From Hymenobacter sp. HSC-4F20 (lineage in GTDB: Bacteria > Bacteroidota > Bacteroidia > Cytophagales > Hymenobacteraceae), in contig NZ_JAHZTD010000001.1 in NCBI RefSeq assembly GCF_019599275.1, forward strand, positions 372,001 through 436,000: a stretch of 64,000 bases of DNA, given 5' to 3'. The notes beneath the pieces are model-generated. The model saw only the letters and a list, made by a program, of their open reading frames with translations, was not told where the DNA came from and did no database searches. Positions 8,708 to 14,238 of this stretch are shown here, piece after piece. The first letter of the stretch is position 1, and every line of letters begins with the position of its first letter. A program made the position numbers and the translations under genes.

Positions 8708-9184
8708 TTAGCGGGTTCCGCCGGCCGGAGGGCCGGGGCGGCGCATCCGCTCCTGTTTTTTGGCCTGGTATTTCTGGAACTGCTCGGGCGTGAGCACGCC
8801 TTGCAACTTGGTATCGGTGCTTTCCTCCAGGCTGCGCATTTGCTGCATGCGGGCTTCGCGGTCGGTGGTTTCGCCGCTGGCGCGCAGGGTTTGCATCTGC
8901 TGCATTTGCTCCTGCTGAATGGCAGCTACTTTGGTTTGCTGATCGGCAGTGAGGTTCAGCTCCTTGGTCATTTCGGCCAGCATGTTGCCGCGGCCACCCC
9001 GGCCGCCGCCCGGACCGCCACGCCCTTCGGCGGGAGTCGCCGCCTCGGCCGTGCCTTTGGCTTTCACCTTCTCTTTTTTGGCTTTGACTTTGGTTTTGGC
9101 GGGTGTGGTCTGGGCCAGAGCGGCGGGAGCAGTAGCGCCGGCCAGCAGGCCAAGCAGGAGGGAGGCTGCCAGAAACTTTTTCAT
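8708..9184 (-). CDS. LTXXQ (Spy/CpxP-like) exported protein
   Basis: 158-residue exported protein. The signal peptide MKKFLAASLLLGLLAG...ALAQ is followed by a lysine-rich low-complexity segment (KTKVKAKKEKVKAKG), a glycine/arginine-rich patch (residues ~53-67) and a helical segment with LTADQQTK and LTPEQFQKY, the LTXXQ motif repeated as in Spy/CpxP periplasmic proteins, which bind unfolded proteins or metal. It is a single gene without close partners. The Lys- and Gly-rich inserts are unusual for Spy itself, so the exact role is open. Confidence 0.8.
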   Translation of the reverse strand: MKKFLAASLLLGLLAGATAPAALAQTTPAKTKVKAKKEKVKAKGTAEAATPAEGRGGPGGGRGGRGNMLAEMTKELNLTADQQTKVAAIQQEQMQQMQTLRASGETTDREARMQQMRSLEESTDTKLQGVLTPEQFQKYQAKKQERMRRPGPPAGGTR

Positions 9185-9426
9185 GGGGGTAGTAACAGGG
9201 AGAAAGAAGAAACTAAATGCTGACCTGGTCTGGTAGATCAGTGCACAAACCTACTCCGGGGGCTATCCGAAGCACGAATAACATCTACCAACTCCGCCGT
9301 TTCCTCGACGCTACCCCTCGTTAGCCACCCAGAGGGTAGCAGTGCCTTACCTCTGTGCACCACACTGAACAATCCACTAAACCGGGTTCGTCAGGCAGTT
9401 GTAGCAGATTCGTGAACGGGGAGGAA

Positions 9427-9490
9427 GCGCATACTTGCGTCTCCGCGCCGTTCGGGTGTTGCCGCCCGACGAGGAGACGCAAGTATGCGC
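9427..9490. repeat. Perfect 18-bp inverted repeat
   Basis: GCGCATACTTGCGTCTCC (9427-9444) and its exact reverse complement (9473-9490) flank a 28-nt GC-rich spacer. It lies in the 1148-base gap 9185-10332, of which 9500-9720 is strikingly AT-rich. It is REP-like; no gene is attached. Confidence 0.7.
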
Positions 9491-9699
9491 CTCTGCCCCG
9501 GACTATACTATTTGTGAATACGCAATAAAGGTATTACGTACCTGTGCTACTAGTTTAGAAATGAGTTATAGGGGATAATATTTTGCGTGGTATCTGAATT
9601 TAATGTATTCTAAATAGCTATGAAAAATGGGGAATATGTTGTTTAAAATAGGTTTTCGAATTATGATAAAAAATATTTTTCACTTTTTTTGAACTTGTA

Positions 9700-9731
9700 T
9701 TGTATAGTTGAAAATAACTTTTCTACCTTTG
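9700..9731 (+). promoter_or_regulatory. Bacteroidota-type promoter
   Basis: TACCTTTG (9724-9731) matches the -7 consensus TAnnTTTG exactly. TTG at 9700-9702, 21 nt upstream, fits the -33 element. The flanks are very AT-rich. Transcription would begin near 9738 and run into the small ORF and terminator at 9898-9935. Confidence 0.65.
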
Positions 9732-9778
9732 TCACGTTCAACAGCCCAAACGCTAACGACTTTACGCCTTCCTCTGTC

Positions 9779-9868
9779 ATGCGCCGCCACTTTAACCAAT
9801 ATATGCCATCACTCAGCAAGCTGGATCGGGAGATTCAGCCGGGGTTCGGCGCGCCAGCAGACAGGTAA
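9779..9868 (+). CDS. Candidate 29-residue small protein or structured small RNA
   Basis: An ATG at 9779 opens a 29-codon frame ending with TAA at 9866. The peptide starts MRRHFNQYMPSLSKL and is basic and hydrophilic; I do not recognise it. It is framed by a consensus promoter (9700-9731) and a strong terminator (9898-9935), so the transcript of about 195 nt is probably real. Whether the product is the peptide or the RNA is undecided: the RNA contains hairpins such as GCCGGGGTTCGGC. It lies 465 bases upstream of the TROVE gene on the same strand. Confidence 0.45.
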   Translation: MRRHFNQYMPSLSKLDREIQPGFGAPADR

Positions 9869-9897
9869 GGTTTCTATCCTAGAACCATCCTCCGCAA

Positions 9898-9935
9898 AAC
9901 GCCCGAATCCCACCAGATTCGGGCGTTTTTGTTTT
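9898..9935 (+). terminator. Intrinsic terminator of the small transcription unit
   Basis: Perfect 12-bp stem AACGCCCGAATC / GATTCGGGCGTT with loop CCACCA, followed by TTTTTGTTTT. It ends the 9738-9935 transcript; the following 400 bases to the TROVE start are AT-rich. Confidence 0.85.
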
Positions 9936-10212
9936 CTTCTCTACTCTATCCTACTTCCTGCCGTGTTATTCTTCCTACCCTCGCACTCCATCTGTACTAC
10001 CTCTAATTACCAGCCAATGTCATTTGCAGCGCATTGGCAAAACGGCAGTAAACGGAAGTAGCAGCAGCGGCTAACACCTAACACTTCTGCGTAATCAAAC
10101 GCGGTACAAACTAGGTCTAGTCAAATTAATTTTCCTGGCTTTTAAAATATAAGCATCCCTATTCCGGGGTGTAAAGGAAAAATATTGCCTTTAGGTTTAG
10201 GATATTTAATTA

Positions 10213-10232
10213 ATAATTCACGTGTGAATTAT
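10213..10232. promoter_or_regulatory. Candidate operator upstream of the TROVE gene
   Basis: Perfect dyad ATAATTCAC-GT-GTGAATTAT in AT-rich DNA 100 bases upstream of the TROVE start. This size and symmetry are typical of a dimeric transcription-factor site. No regulator gene of the proteobacterial RtcR type is seen next to the island, so the factor is unknown. It could also simply be a small hairpin. Confidence 0.45.
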
Positions 10233-10332
10233 GACGGGAAAATTATGTGCTTTCCTGAGTAAAAATTACGAGCTATTTATTCTGATTACACACTTCTGCC
10301 TACTAGTATTCACTACCTGATTTTTCTATCCG

Positions 10333-11904
10333 ATGCGTTTCAACTTTCCCTTCCGCCAGCCTTCTCCGGCTCCGGTGCTCAACCACGAGGGCGCACCGGC
10401 TCAAGTTCTTACTCCCGCGCTGGAGCTGTACGCCGCTGTGGCTACTGCTGCCCTCAGCGACCAGTTCTACGAAACTGCCGACACCCGTTTGGTGCGTCTG
10501 CGCGAGCTGGTAGCCCGCACCGATGCGGAGTTTGTGGCCCGCTTGGCCGTGTATGCCCGCGAAAAGCTGTATTTGCGGTCTGTGCCGCTGGTATTGGCCG
10601 TAGAGCTGGCCCGCCTGCACCACGGCACTAACCTGGTCAGCCGCCTGGTGGCCCGCGTAGTGCAGCGCCCCGATGAAATTACGGAGCTGCTGGCCTATTA
10701 CGCCCAGGCCAACGGTCGTAGCGGCCTCAAAACCCTCAACCGCCTCTCCAAGCAGGTGCAGAAAGGGCTGGCTCAGGCCTTCAACCGCTTCGATGGCTAC
10801 CAGCTGGCAAAATACGACCGGGCCGGTGCCGTGCGCCTCCGCGACGCCCTGTTTCTGGTGCACCCGCGCCCCGCCGATGAGGCCCGGCAAGCCCTGTTTA
10901 ATCAGTTGGTAGCCGGTACCTTGCCCACGCCCTACACCTGGGAAACCGAGTTGTCGGCCCTGGGGCAGGTAGACGTTGCTTCCGACGAAGAACGGGCGGC
11001 CGCTTTCCGCCAGAAATGGACGGAGCTGATTGGCAGCGGCAAGCTGGGCTACATGGCGTTGCTCCGAAACCTGCGCAACATCCTGCAGGCGGGCGTCCCG
11101 GCCGAGGCAATAGCGCAAGTATGTGCTACCCTCGCCGATGCGCGGGCCGTAGCCCGCAGCAAGCAGCTGCCCTTCCGCTTCCTGGCCGCGTACCGCGAGG
11201 TAAAGGCTCTGGAAGAAGGCACGCTGAAGTCGGTACTGACGGCGGTGGGGTTGCGTCAGAGTCCGGTGCCGCAGGTGCTCGAAGCGCTGGAAGCGGCCAT
11301 CAGCCACAGCGCCGCCAACCTGCGCGGCTTTGGCTCGGAAACGCGGGTAGTAGTGGCCTGCGACGTGTCGGGCTCCATGCAGCAGCCTATTTCCCAGCGC
11401 AGCAAAGTGCTGTACTACGATGTGGGCCTGGTGCTGGGCATGCTCTTGCAGAGCCGCTGCCAGAACGTGGTAACCGGCATGTTTGGCAACACCTGGAAGC
11501 GGCTGGCCCTGTCCCGCGGCCCGGTGCTCGGCAACGTGCAGGAGTTCTACAAGCGCGAAGGCGAAGTAGGCTACAGCACCAATGGCTACCTCGTTATCGA
11601 GGACTTGCGCCGCCGCCGAGAGGTAGTAGATAAGGTGATGCTCTTCACCGACTGCCAGCTCTGGGACTCGCACTTCAACGGCACCAACGTGGCCAAAGAA
11701 TGGGTCGAGTACCGGCGCACCGTCGCCCCGCAGGCCCAGCTCTACCTCTTCGACCTGGCCGGCCACGGCACCACACCCCTGCAGGTACACCCCGAACAAG
11801 GCGCGGCGCTGATTGCCGGGTGGTCGGATAAGATTTTCGACGTGCTGGCGGCCCTCGACAACGGCGGCTCCGCCCTCACCGAAATAGAACAGATTGAGTT
11901 GTAG
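10333..11904 (+). CDS. rsr: TROVE domain protein (Ro60/Rsr orthologue)
   Basis: 523-residue cytoplasmic RNA-binding ring protein of the Ro60 family. Residues ~25-330 form the helical TROVE (HEAT-like) domain, with YAREKLYLRSVPLVLAVELA, KLGYMALLRNLRNIL and LPFRFLAAYREV. Residues ~335-520 form a von Willebrand A domain with the MIDAS motif DVSGSM (Asp344). Ro proteins bind Y RNAs on the outer surface and misfolded RNA ends in the ring; in Deinococcus and Salmonella they work with Y RNAs, PNPase and RNA repair enzymes. Downstream on the same strand come a TIGR02452 gene, the Y-RNA-like array and rtcB, which supports an RNA surveillance or repair role. Confidence 0.95.
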   Translation: MRFNFPFRQPSPAPVLNHEGAPAQVLTPALELYAAVATAALSDQFYETADTRLVRLRELVARTDAEFVARLAVYAREKLYLRSVPLVLAVELARLHHGTNLVSRLVARVVQRPDEITELLAYYAQANGRSGLKTLNRLSKQVQKGLAQAFNRFDGYQLAKYDRAGAVRLRDALFLVHPRPADEARQALFNQLVAGTLPTPYTWETELSALGQVDVASDEERAAAFRQKWTELIGSGKLGYMALLRNLRNILQAGVPAEAIAQVCATLADARAVARSKQLPFRFLAAYREVKALEEGTLKSVLTAVGLRQSPVPQVLEALEAAISHSAANLRGFGSETRVVVACDVSGSMQQPISQRSKVLYYDVGLVLGMLLQSRCQNVVTGMFGNTWKRLALSRGPVLGNVQEFYKREGEVGYSTNGYLVIEDLRRRREVVDKVMLFTDCQLWDSHFNGTNVAKEWVEYRRTVAPQAQLYLFDLAGHGTTPLQVHPEQGAALIAGWSDKIFDVLAALDNGGSALTEIEQIEL

Positions 11905-11997
11905 TAAGCTATCAGGCTCACTTTACCTATATCATCCTTTTCGCTGCATCATTAGCTGGTACATTACTACCCTCTATACCTACTCAAACCATGCGGC

Positions 11998-12043
11998 CCC
12001 GGGAGTGGCTTGCGGCAACCGGACAAGCGGTGCCACTCCCGGG
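11998..12043 (+). other. 12-bp hairpin between the TROVE and TIGR02452 genes
   Basis: CCCGGGAGTGGC (11998-12009) pairs perfectly with GCCACTCCCGGG (12032-12043), leaving a 22-nt loop. No T-run follows, so it is not a standard terminator. It lies 26 bases before the TIGR02452 ATG, and the segment is open in the frame of that gene from an ATG at 11991, so it could hinder or tune translation or protect a processed mRNA end. Confidence 0.6.
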
Positions 12044-12068
12044 TTACGGCCCGACAACCTGTACTTTC

Positions 12069-12923
12069 ATGAACCGAGAAATACGACAACGAATAGCCCA
12101 CAGCACCCTGGAAGCCCTGCAACGAGGTAGCTACGAAAACCCGGCGGGCCAGCCGGTAGCGCTACAAGAATGCCAGCAGGCTGCCAAAGCCGGCAGCCAC
12201 CTCTACCGGCCCGAAGATGGCGCTGACTTACTGCGGGAATTTGAAAAGCCCGCGGGTGAGTTGGCCGAGGTGCGGGTGTATCAGGCTACTACCCTCGAAG
12301 CAGCCGCCGACCTAACACGCCAGTTTAAGCGGGTGGGCTGCCTGAACTTTGCCTCGGCGCGCAACCCGGGCGGCGGCTTTCTGGGTGGCAGTCAGGCCCA
12401 GGAAGAAAGCCTGGCGCGCTCCTCGGGCTTGTATCCGTGCCTGACGCAGTTTGAGGAAATGTACCGCTACAACAGTCTCCCCGGCAGCACGGGCCTCTAC
12501 AGCGACTACCTCGTGTACTCGCCCCAAGTGCCGGTGTTCCGCGGCGAAGCGGGGGAGTGGCTACCCCAACCTTTCCGGCTGGATGTGCTGACGGCCCCGG
12601 CCGTAAATGCCGGGGCCCTCCGGCGCAACTCGCCTGGGTTGCTACCCCAGCTGGAGCCCGTGATGCGCCACCGGCTGCGACTGGTGCTGGCGGCGGCCGC
12701 CCGCCACGGCATAGAAGCTTTGGTACTCGGGGCCTGGGGCTGCGGAGTGTTCGGCAACGACCCGGCCCAGGTGGCCCAACTCTTCGCCGAAGCCCTGGCC
12801 GAGCCGGCCATCCGGGGCCGCTTCCGCCGCCTCGACTTCGCCATCTTCGACCCCAAACCACCCCAGGCGGTTCTGGCCGCTTTCCAGCAGGCCTTAGCTG
12901 GTTTGACCGTTGAAAACTGGTAG
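12069..12923 (+). CDS. TIGR02452 family protein (PARG-like, macrodomain-related)
   Basis: 284-residue protein of the TIGR02452 (microbial poly(ADP-ribose) glycohydrolase-like) family. The signature LNFASARNPGGGFLGGSQAQEESLARSS (Gly-rich loop and catalytic-type Glu pair) is present, followed by Y.SDYLVYSP and the C-terminal GAWGCGVFGNDP motif. Such proteins hydrolyse ADP-ribose linkages or bind ADP-ribose. The ATG at 12069 is chosen because the family starts with a short helix (NREIRQRIAHSTL). Location between TROVE and the Y-RNA array suggests a role in reversing ADP-ribosylation or processing nucleic-acid end modifications during RNA repair; that link is inference. Confidence 0.9.
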   Translation: MNREIRQRIAHSTLEALQRGSYENPAGQPVALQECQQAAKAGSHLYRPEDGADLLREFEKPAGELAEVRVYQATTLEAAADLTRQFKRVGCLNFASARNPGGGFLGGSQAQEESLARSSGLYPCLTQFEEMYRYNSLPGSTGLYSDYLVYSPQVPVFRGEAGEWLPQPFRLDVLTAPAVNAGALRRNSPGLLPQLEPVMRHRLRLVLAAAARHGIEALVLGAWGCGVFGNDPAQVAQLFAEALAEPAIRGRFRRLDFAIFDPKPPQAVLAAFQQALAGLTVENW

Positions 12924-13202
12924 AAATACAACCAGAACAGTGCCTCGCTATCGGCGCGGTACTACCCCCTAAAACGGCTTACATCTAGCTGAAGCGTAGT
13001 TTTTTTATGCTTTTTATTACACCATAATCACCCGTTGTAACGTTGATAGTCATGAAGTTCTCCTAGCACACGGGTTATAGTAAAATAAGTACACACAGAA
13101 GCAGTGCTTCTACTACTTGGGAAGACGGCTGACCACTTCTTGGCTGCCGTCGGCCGGAGCGGCGTGCCGCCGGGGTGAAGGCCTCGGCGTCCCGCTCCAA
13201 AC
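12924..13202 (+). other. Gene-free leader of the Y-RNA array with a GC-rich structured segment
   Basis: No ORF is supportable. 12960-13120 is AT-rich and is the likely promoter zone, although no clear TAnnTTTG element is seen. 13090-13200 turns GC-rich and holds small stems: GAAGCA/TGCTTC near 13098, GACGGC/GCCGTC around 13124-13151, and GGAGCGG/CCGCTCC around 13155-13198. The last encloses TGCCGCCG, weakly like the TGCCGTAG motif of the array, so it could be a decayed unit or a leader RNA. Confidence 0.4.
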
Positions 13203-13359
13203 CGGCTGACTTCTGCATGTTTGGGTGCCGTAGGTGGGCGTTACTTCGTCATGGTTGAATACATAGGGTATCCCTATGTAGGGTTCGATTCCCGTCCTGC
13301 GGCTATAGTCGCAGGAAACTCGCCGGCCGCTAGTTGCCCCAAACCCAGAAGTTCAGCCG
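13203..13359 (+). ncRNA. Y-RNA-like unit 1 (T-arm/acceptor minihelix version)
   Basis: A long outer stem is formed by 13203-13225 and 13337-13359 (about 20 pairs with small bulges). Then come the 5' loop motif TGCCGTAG (13226-13233) opposite GTTGCCCC (13333-13340), and an inner stem 13233-13240 with 13321-13328 (7 of 8 pairs). Inside are TTACTTCG, a hairpin 13261-13279 like a long variable arm, a T-arm with loop TTCGATT, and a capped 7-bp acceptor-like hairpin (13295-13301 with 13310-13316). No D-arm is visible. The conserved outer architecture equals units 2-5, so I call it a Y RNA with a reduced tRNA mimic. Confidence 0.8.
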
Positions 13360-13369
13360 AAAAATCACC

Positions 13370-13519
13370 CTGCCGGGTGTCGTAGGGTAGCGTTACTTCG
13401 GGTCGCCCGTTCGAATCGGGCCAGTCCAGCTGGGTTTCCGGCTCCGGACTGTAGCTCAGTTGGTAGAGCAGAACGGCCTTCGGGCTGGTCATTTCGCTAC
13501 CCGTTAGTTGCCCCGGCAG
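13370..13519 (+). ncRNA. Y-RNA-like unit 2 with permuted tRNA-like domain
   Basis: Outer stem CTGCCGGG (13370-13377) with 13512-13519. Loop motifs TGTCGTAG (13378-13385) and GTTGCCCC (13507-13514). Inner stem GGGTAGCG (13385-13392) with CGCTACCC (13495-13502), 8 perfect pairs. The enclosed module reads TTACTTCG, variable loop GGGTC, T-arm 13405-13421 (loop TTCGAAT), 3' acceptor strand CAGTCC, an extra hairpin capped by GTTT, 5' acceptor strand GGACTG (13446-13451), then a canonical D-arm TAGCTCAGTTGGTAGAGCA (13452-13470) and a TTCG-capped hairpin. The order is that of a circularly permuted tRNA with the Y stem in place of the anticodon arm. Confidence 0.88.
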
Positions 13520-13528
13520 TTTCATATT

Positions 13529-13690
13529 CTTTTCCGCAGAAGTGGGTGCCGTAGCCGGGCCATACTTCGCACTTTTAACGCCCAGGTCGCAGGTTCGAAT
13601 CCTGCCCAGTGCAGCCATGGGCAGCACTGGTAGCTCAGACTGGTAGAGCAGGACAAAGGCCCGGTGCTTGTTGCCCCACGCGCGGAAAAG
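13529..13690 (+). ncRNA. Y-RNA-like unit 3 with permuted tRNA-like domain
   Basis: Basal stem CTTTTCCGC (13529-13537) with GCGGAAAAG (13682-13690) continues as GTGGG/CCCAC. Loop motifs TGCCGTAG (13547-13554) and GTTGCCCC (13670-13677). Inner stem CCGGGCC (13555-13561) with GGCCCGG (13658-13664). The tRNA-like part has ATACTTCG, a stretch CTTTTAA resembling a lysine anticodon loop, variable loop AGGTC, T-arm 13589-13605, a 7-bp acceptor stem CCAGTGC/GCACTGG capped by 11 nt (13613-13623), and D-arm 13631-13650. This is the cleanest example of the permuted layout. Confidence 0.9.
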
Positions 13691-13840
13691 TGGAGTGAGT
13701 GTCGTAGAAAAGCGATACTTCGTCGGTTGGCCTGCTGTGGCCCGCGGGTTCGAATCCCGCCTTGCCCGCTGGTGGGTAAGTGGCTGAGTGGTCGAAAGCG
13801 CCCAGCTTATAGAACGCTTTTCGCCTGTTGCCTCGCTCCA
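13691..13840 (+). ncRNA. Y-RNA-like unit 4 with class II-like permuted tRNA domain
   Basis: Outer stem TGGAGTGAG (13691-13699) with CTCGCTCCA (13832-13840), nine pairs including one G-T. Loop motifs TGTCGTAG (13700-13707) and GTTGCCTC (13827-13834). Inner stem GAAAAGCG (13707-13714) with CGCTTTTC (13815-13822). The module has ATACTTCG, a long GC-rich variable segment, T-arm 13744-13760, acceptor CTTGCCC/GGGTAAG with a 6-nt cap (13768-13773), and a D-arm TGGCTGAGTGGTCGAAAG of the serine/leucine type. It begins where unit 3 ends, with no spacer, which implies processing from a common precursor. Confidence 0.87.
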
Positions 13841-13846
13841 ATTTTT

Positions 13847-14003
13847 ACATCTGTTCGGGTGCCGTAGGGCGGCCATACTTCGCATTTGGGTTGCCCGGGT
13901 CGTGGGTTCGAGTCCCACCAGCTGCTACCCTTGGGTAGGGGCTGTAGCTCAGCTAGGTAGAGCAGGATATAGGGGCCGCCCGCCCGTTGCCCCGAACAGA
14001 TGT
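13847..14003 (+). ncRNA. Y-RNA-like unit 5 with permuted tRNA-like domain
   Basis: A perfect 13-bp outer stem ACATCTGTTCGGG (13847-13859) with 13991-14003. Loop motifs TGCCGTAG (13860-13867) and GTTGCCCC (13986-13993). A perfect 8-bp inner stem GGGCGGCC with GGCCGCCC (13974-13981). The module has ATACTTCG, TTTGGG resembling a proline anticodon loop, variable loop GGGTC, T-arm 13902-13918 (loop TTCGAGT), an acceptor-like stem of about 12 bp closed by only TT (13919-13944, one mismatch), then D-arm 13945-13964. Confidence 0.9.
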
Positions 14004-14017
14004 TATGGATTACTCCT

Positions 14018-14102
14018 GAGCGCCCGGCAGGTGTCGTAGGGCAGGCATACTTCGTCTGAAAAACCTAAGGGCCTGTCCGCCTTTTTACCCTGCCGGTTGC
14101 TC
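14018..14102 (+). ncRNA. Short Y-RNA-like unit 6 without tRNA module
   Basis: It keeps TGTCGTAG (14032-14039), ATACTTCG and GTTGCTC (14096-14102) but lacks T-arm, acceptor and D-arm. Two folds compete: CCGGCAGG (14024-14031) with CCTGCCGG (14089-14096), giving an 8-bp outer stem; or GGCAGG (14040-14045) with CCTGCC (14089-14094), which restores the loop arrangement of the other units. GGGCAGGC with GCCTGTCC adds an inner stem to the first fold. It is either a minimal Y RNA or a decayed copy. Confidence 0.65.
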
Positions 14103-14107
14103 TATTA

Positions 14108-14210
14108 TTCCGCTTTCGGATGCCGTGGGGCCGCGGTCCTTCGGTCTGACTGCGGGTGCACCCCCACCCCTCAGGATACGCTGCCCGTCTGTTGCTCCAT
14201 CGCGCCGGAA
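14108..14210 (+). ncRNA. Divergent short Y-RNA-like unit 7 / rtcB leader
   Basis: TGCCGTG (14121-14127), CTTCGG (14139-14144) and GTTGCTCC (14191-14198) keep the order and spacing of the array motifs. A basal stem TTCCG (14108-14112) with CGGAA (14206-14210), a GGA/TCC closing and an inner stem GGGCCGC with GCTGCCC (one mismatch) can form. Inside, GGGTGCACCC is a palindromic hairpin; no T- or D-arm is present. The unit ends 28 bases before the rtcB start, so it may act as the 5' leader of rtcB rather than a separate RNA. Confidence 0.5.
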
Positions 14211-14238
14211 ACTCTCTTTCAAATACATTCATACTCGT

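Noticed and set aside
9708-10061. 117-codon plus-strand frame downstream of the 9724 promoter
   Set aside because: It reads through the strong terminator at 9898-9935 and begins upstream of the predicted transcription start.
10100-10330. Sigma54 (RtcR-type) promoter upstream of the TROVE gene
   Set aside because: No TGGCAC-N5-TTGCA-like element is found and no RtcR activator gene is adjacent.
13274-13918. Minus-strand 214-codon frame across the RNA array
   Set aside because: Its translation holds phrases such as RRDSNPRA and GRIRTCDLG, the well-known spurious peptides that arise from reading T-arms (GGTTCGAATCC) on the opposite strand. It is an artefact of the tRNA-like modules.
13203-14003. 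Cluster of ordinary tRNA genes
   Set aside because: T-arms precede D-arms, the acceptor strands are joined by a cap, and no complete anticodon arm exists; an ordinary tRNA cannot be folded from any unit.
13203-14210. CRISPR array
   Set aside because: The recurring motifs are short, lie inside foldable units with covarying stems, and there are no uniform direct repeats, spacers or cas genes.
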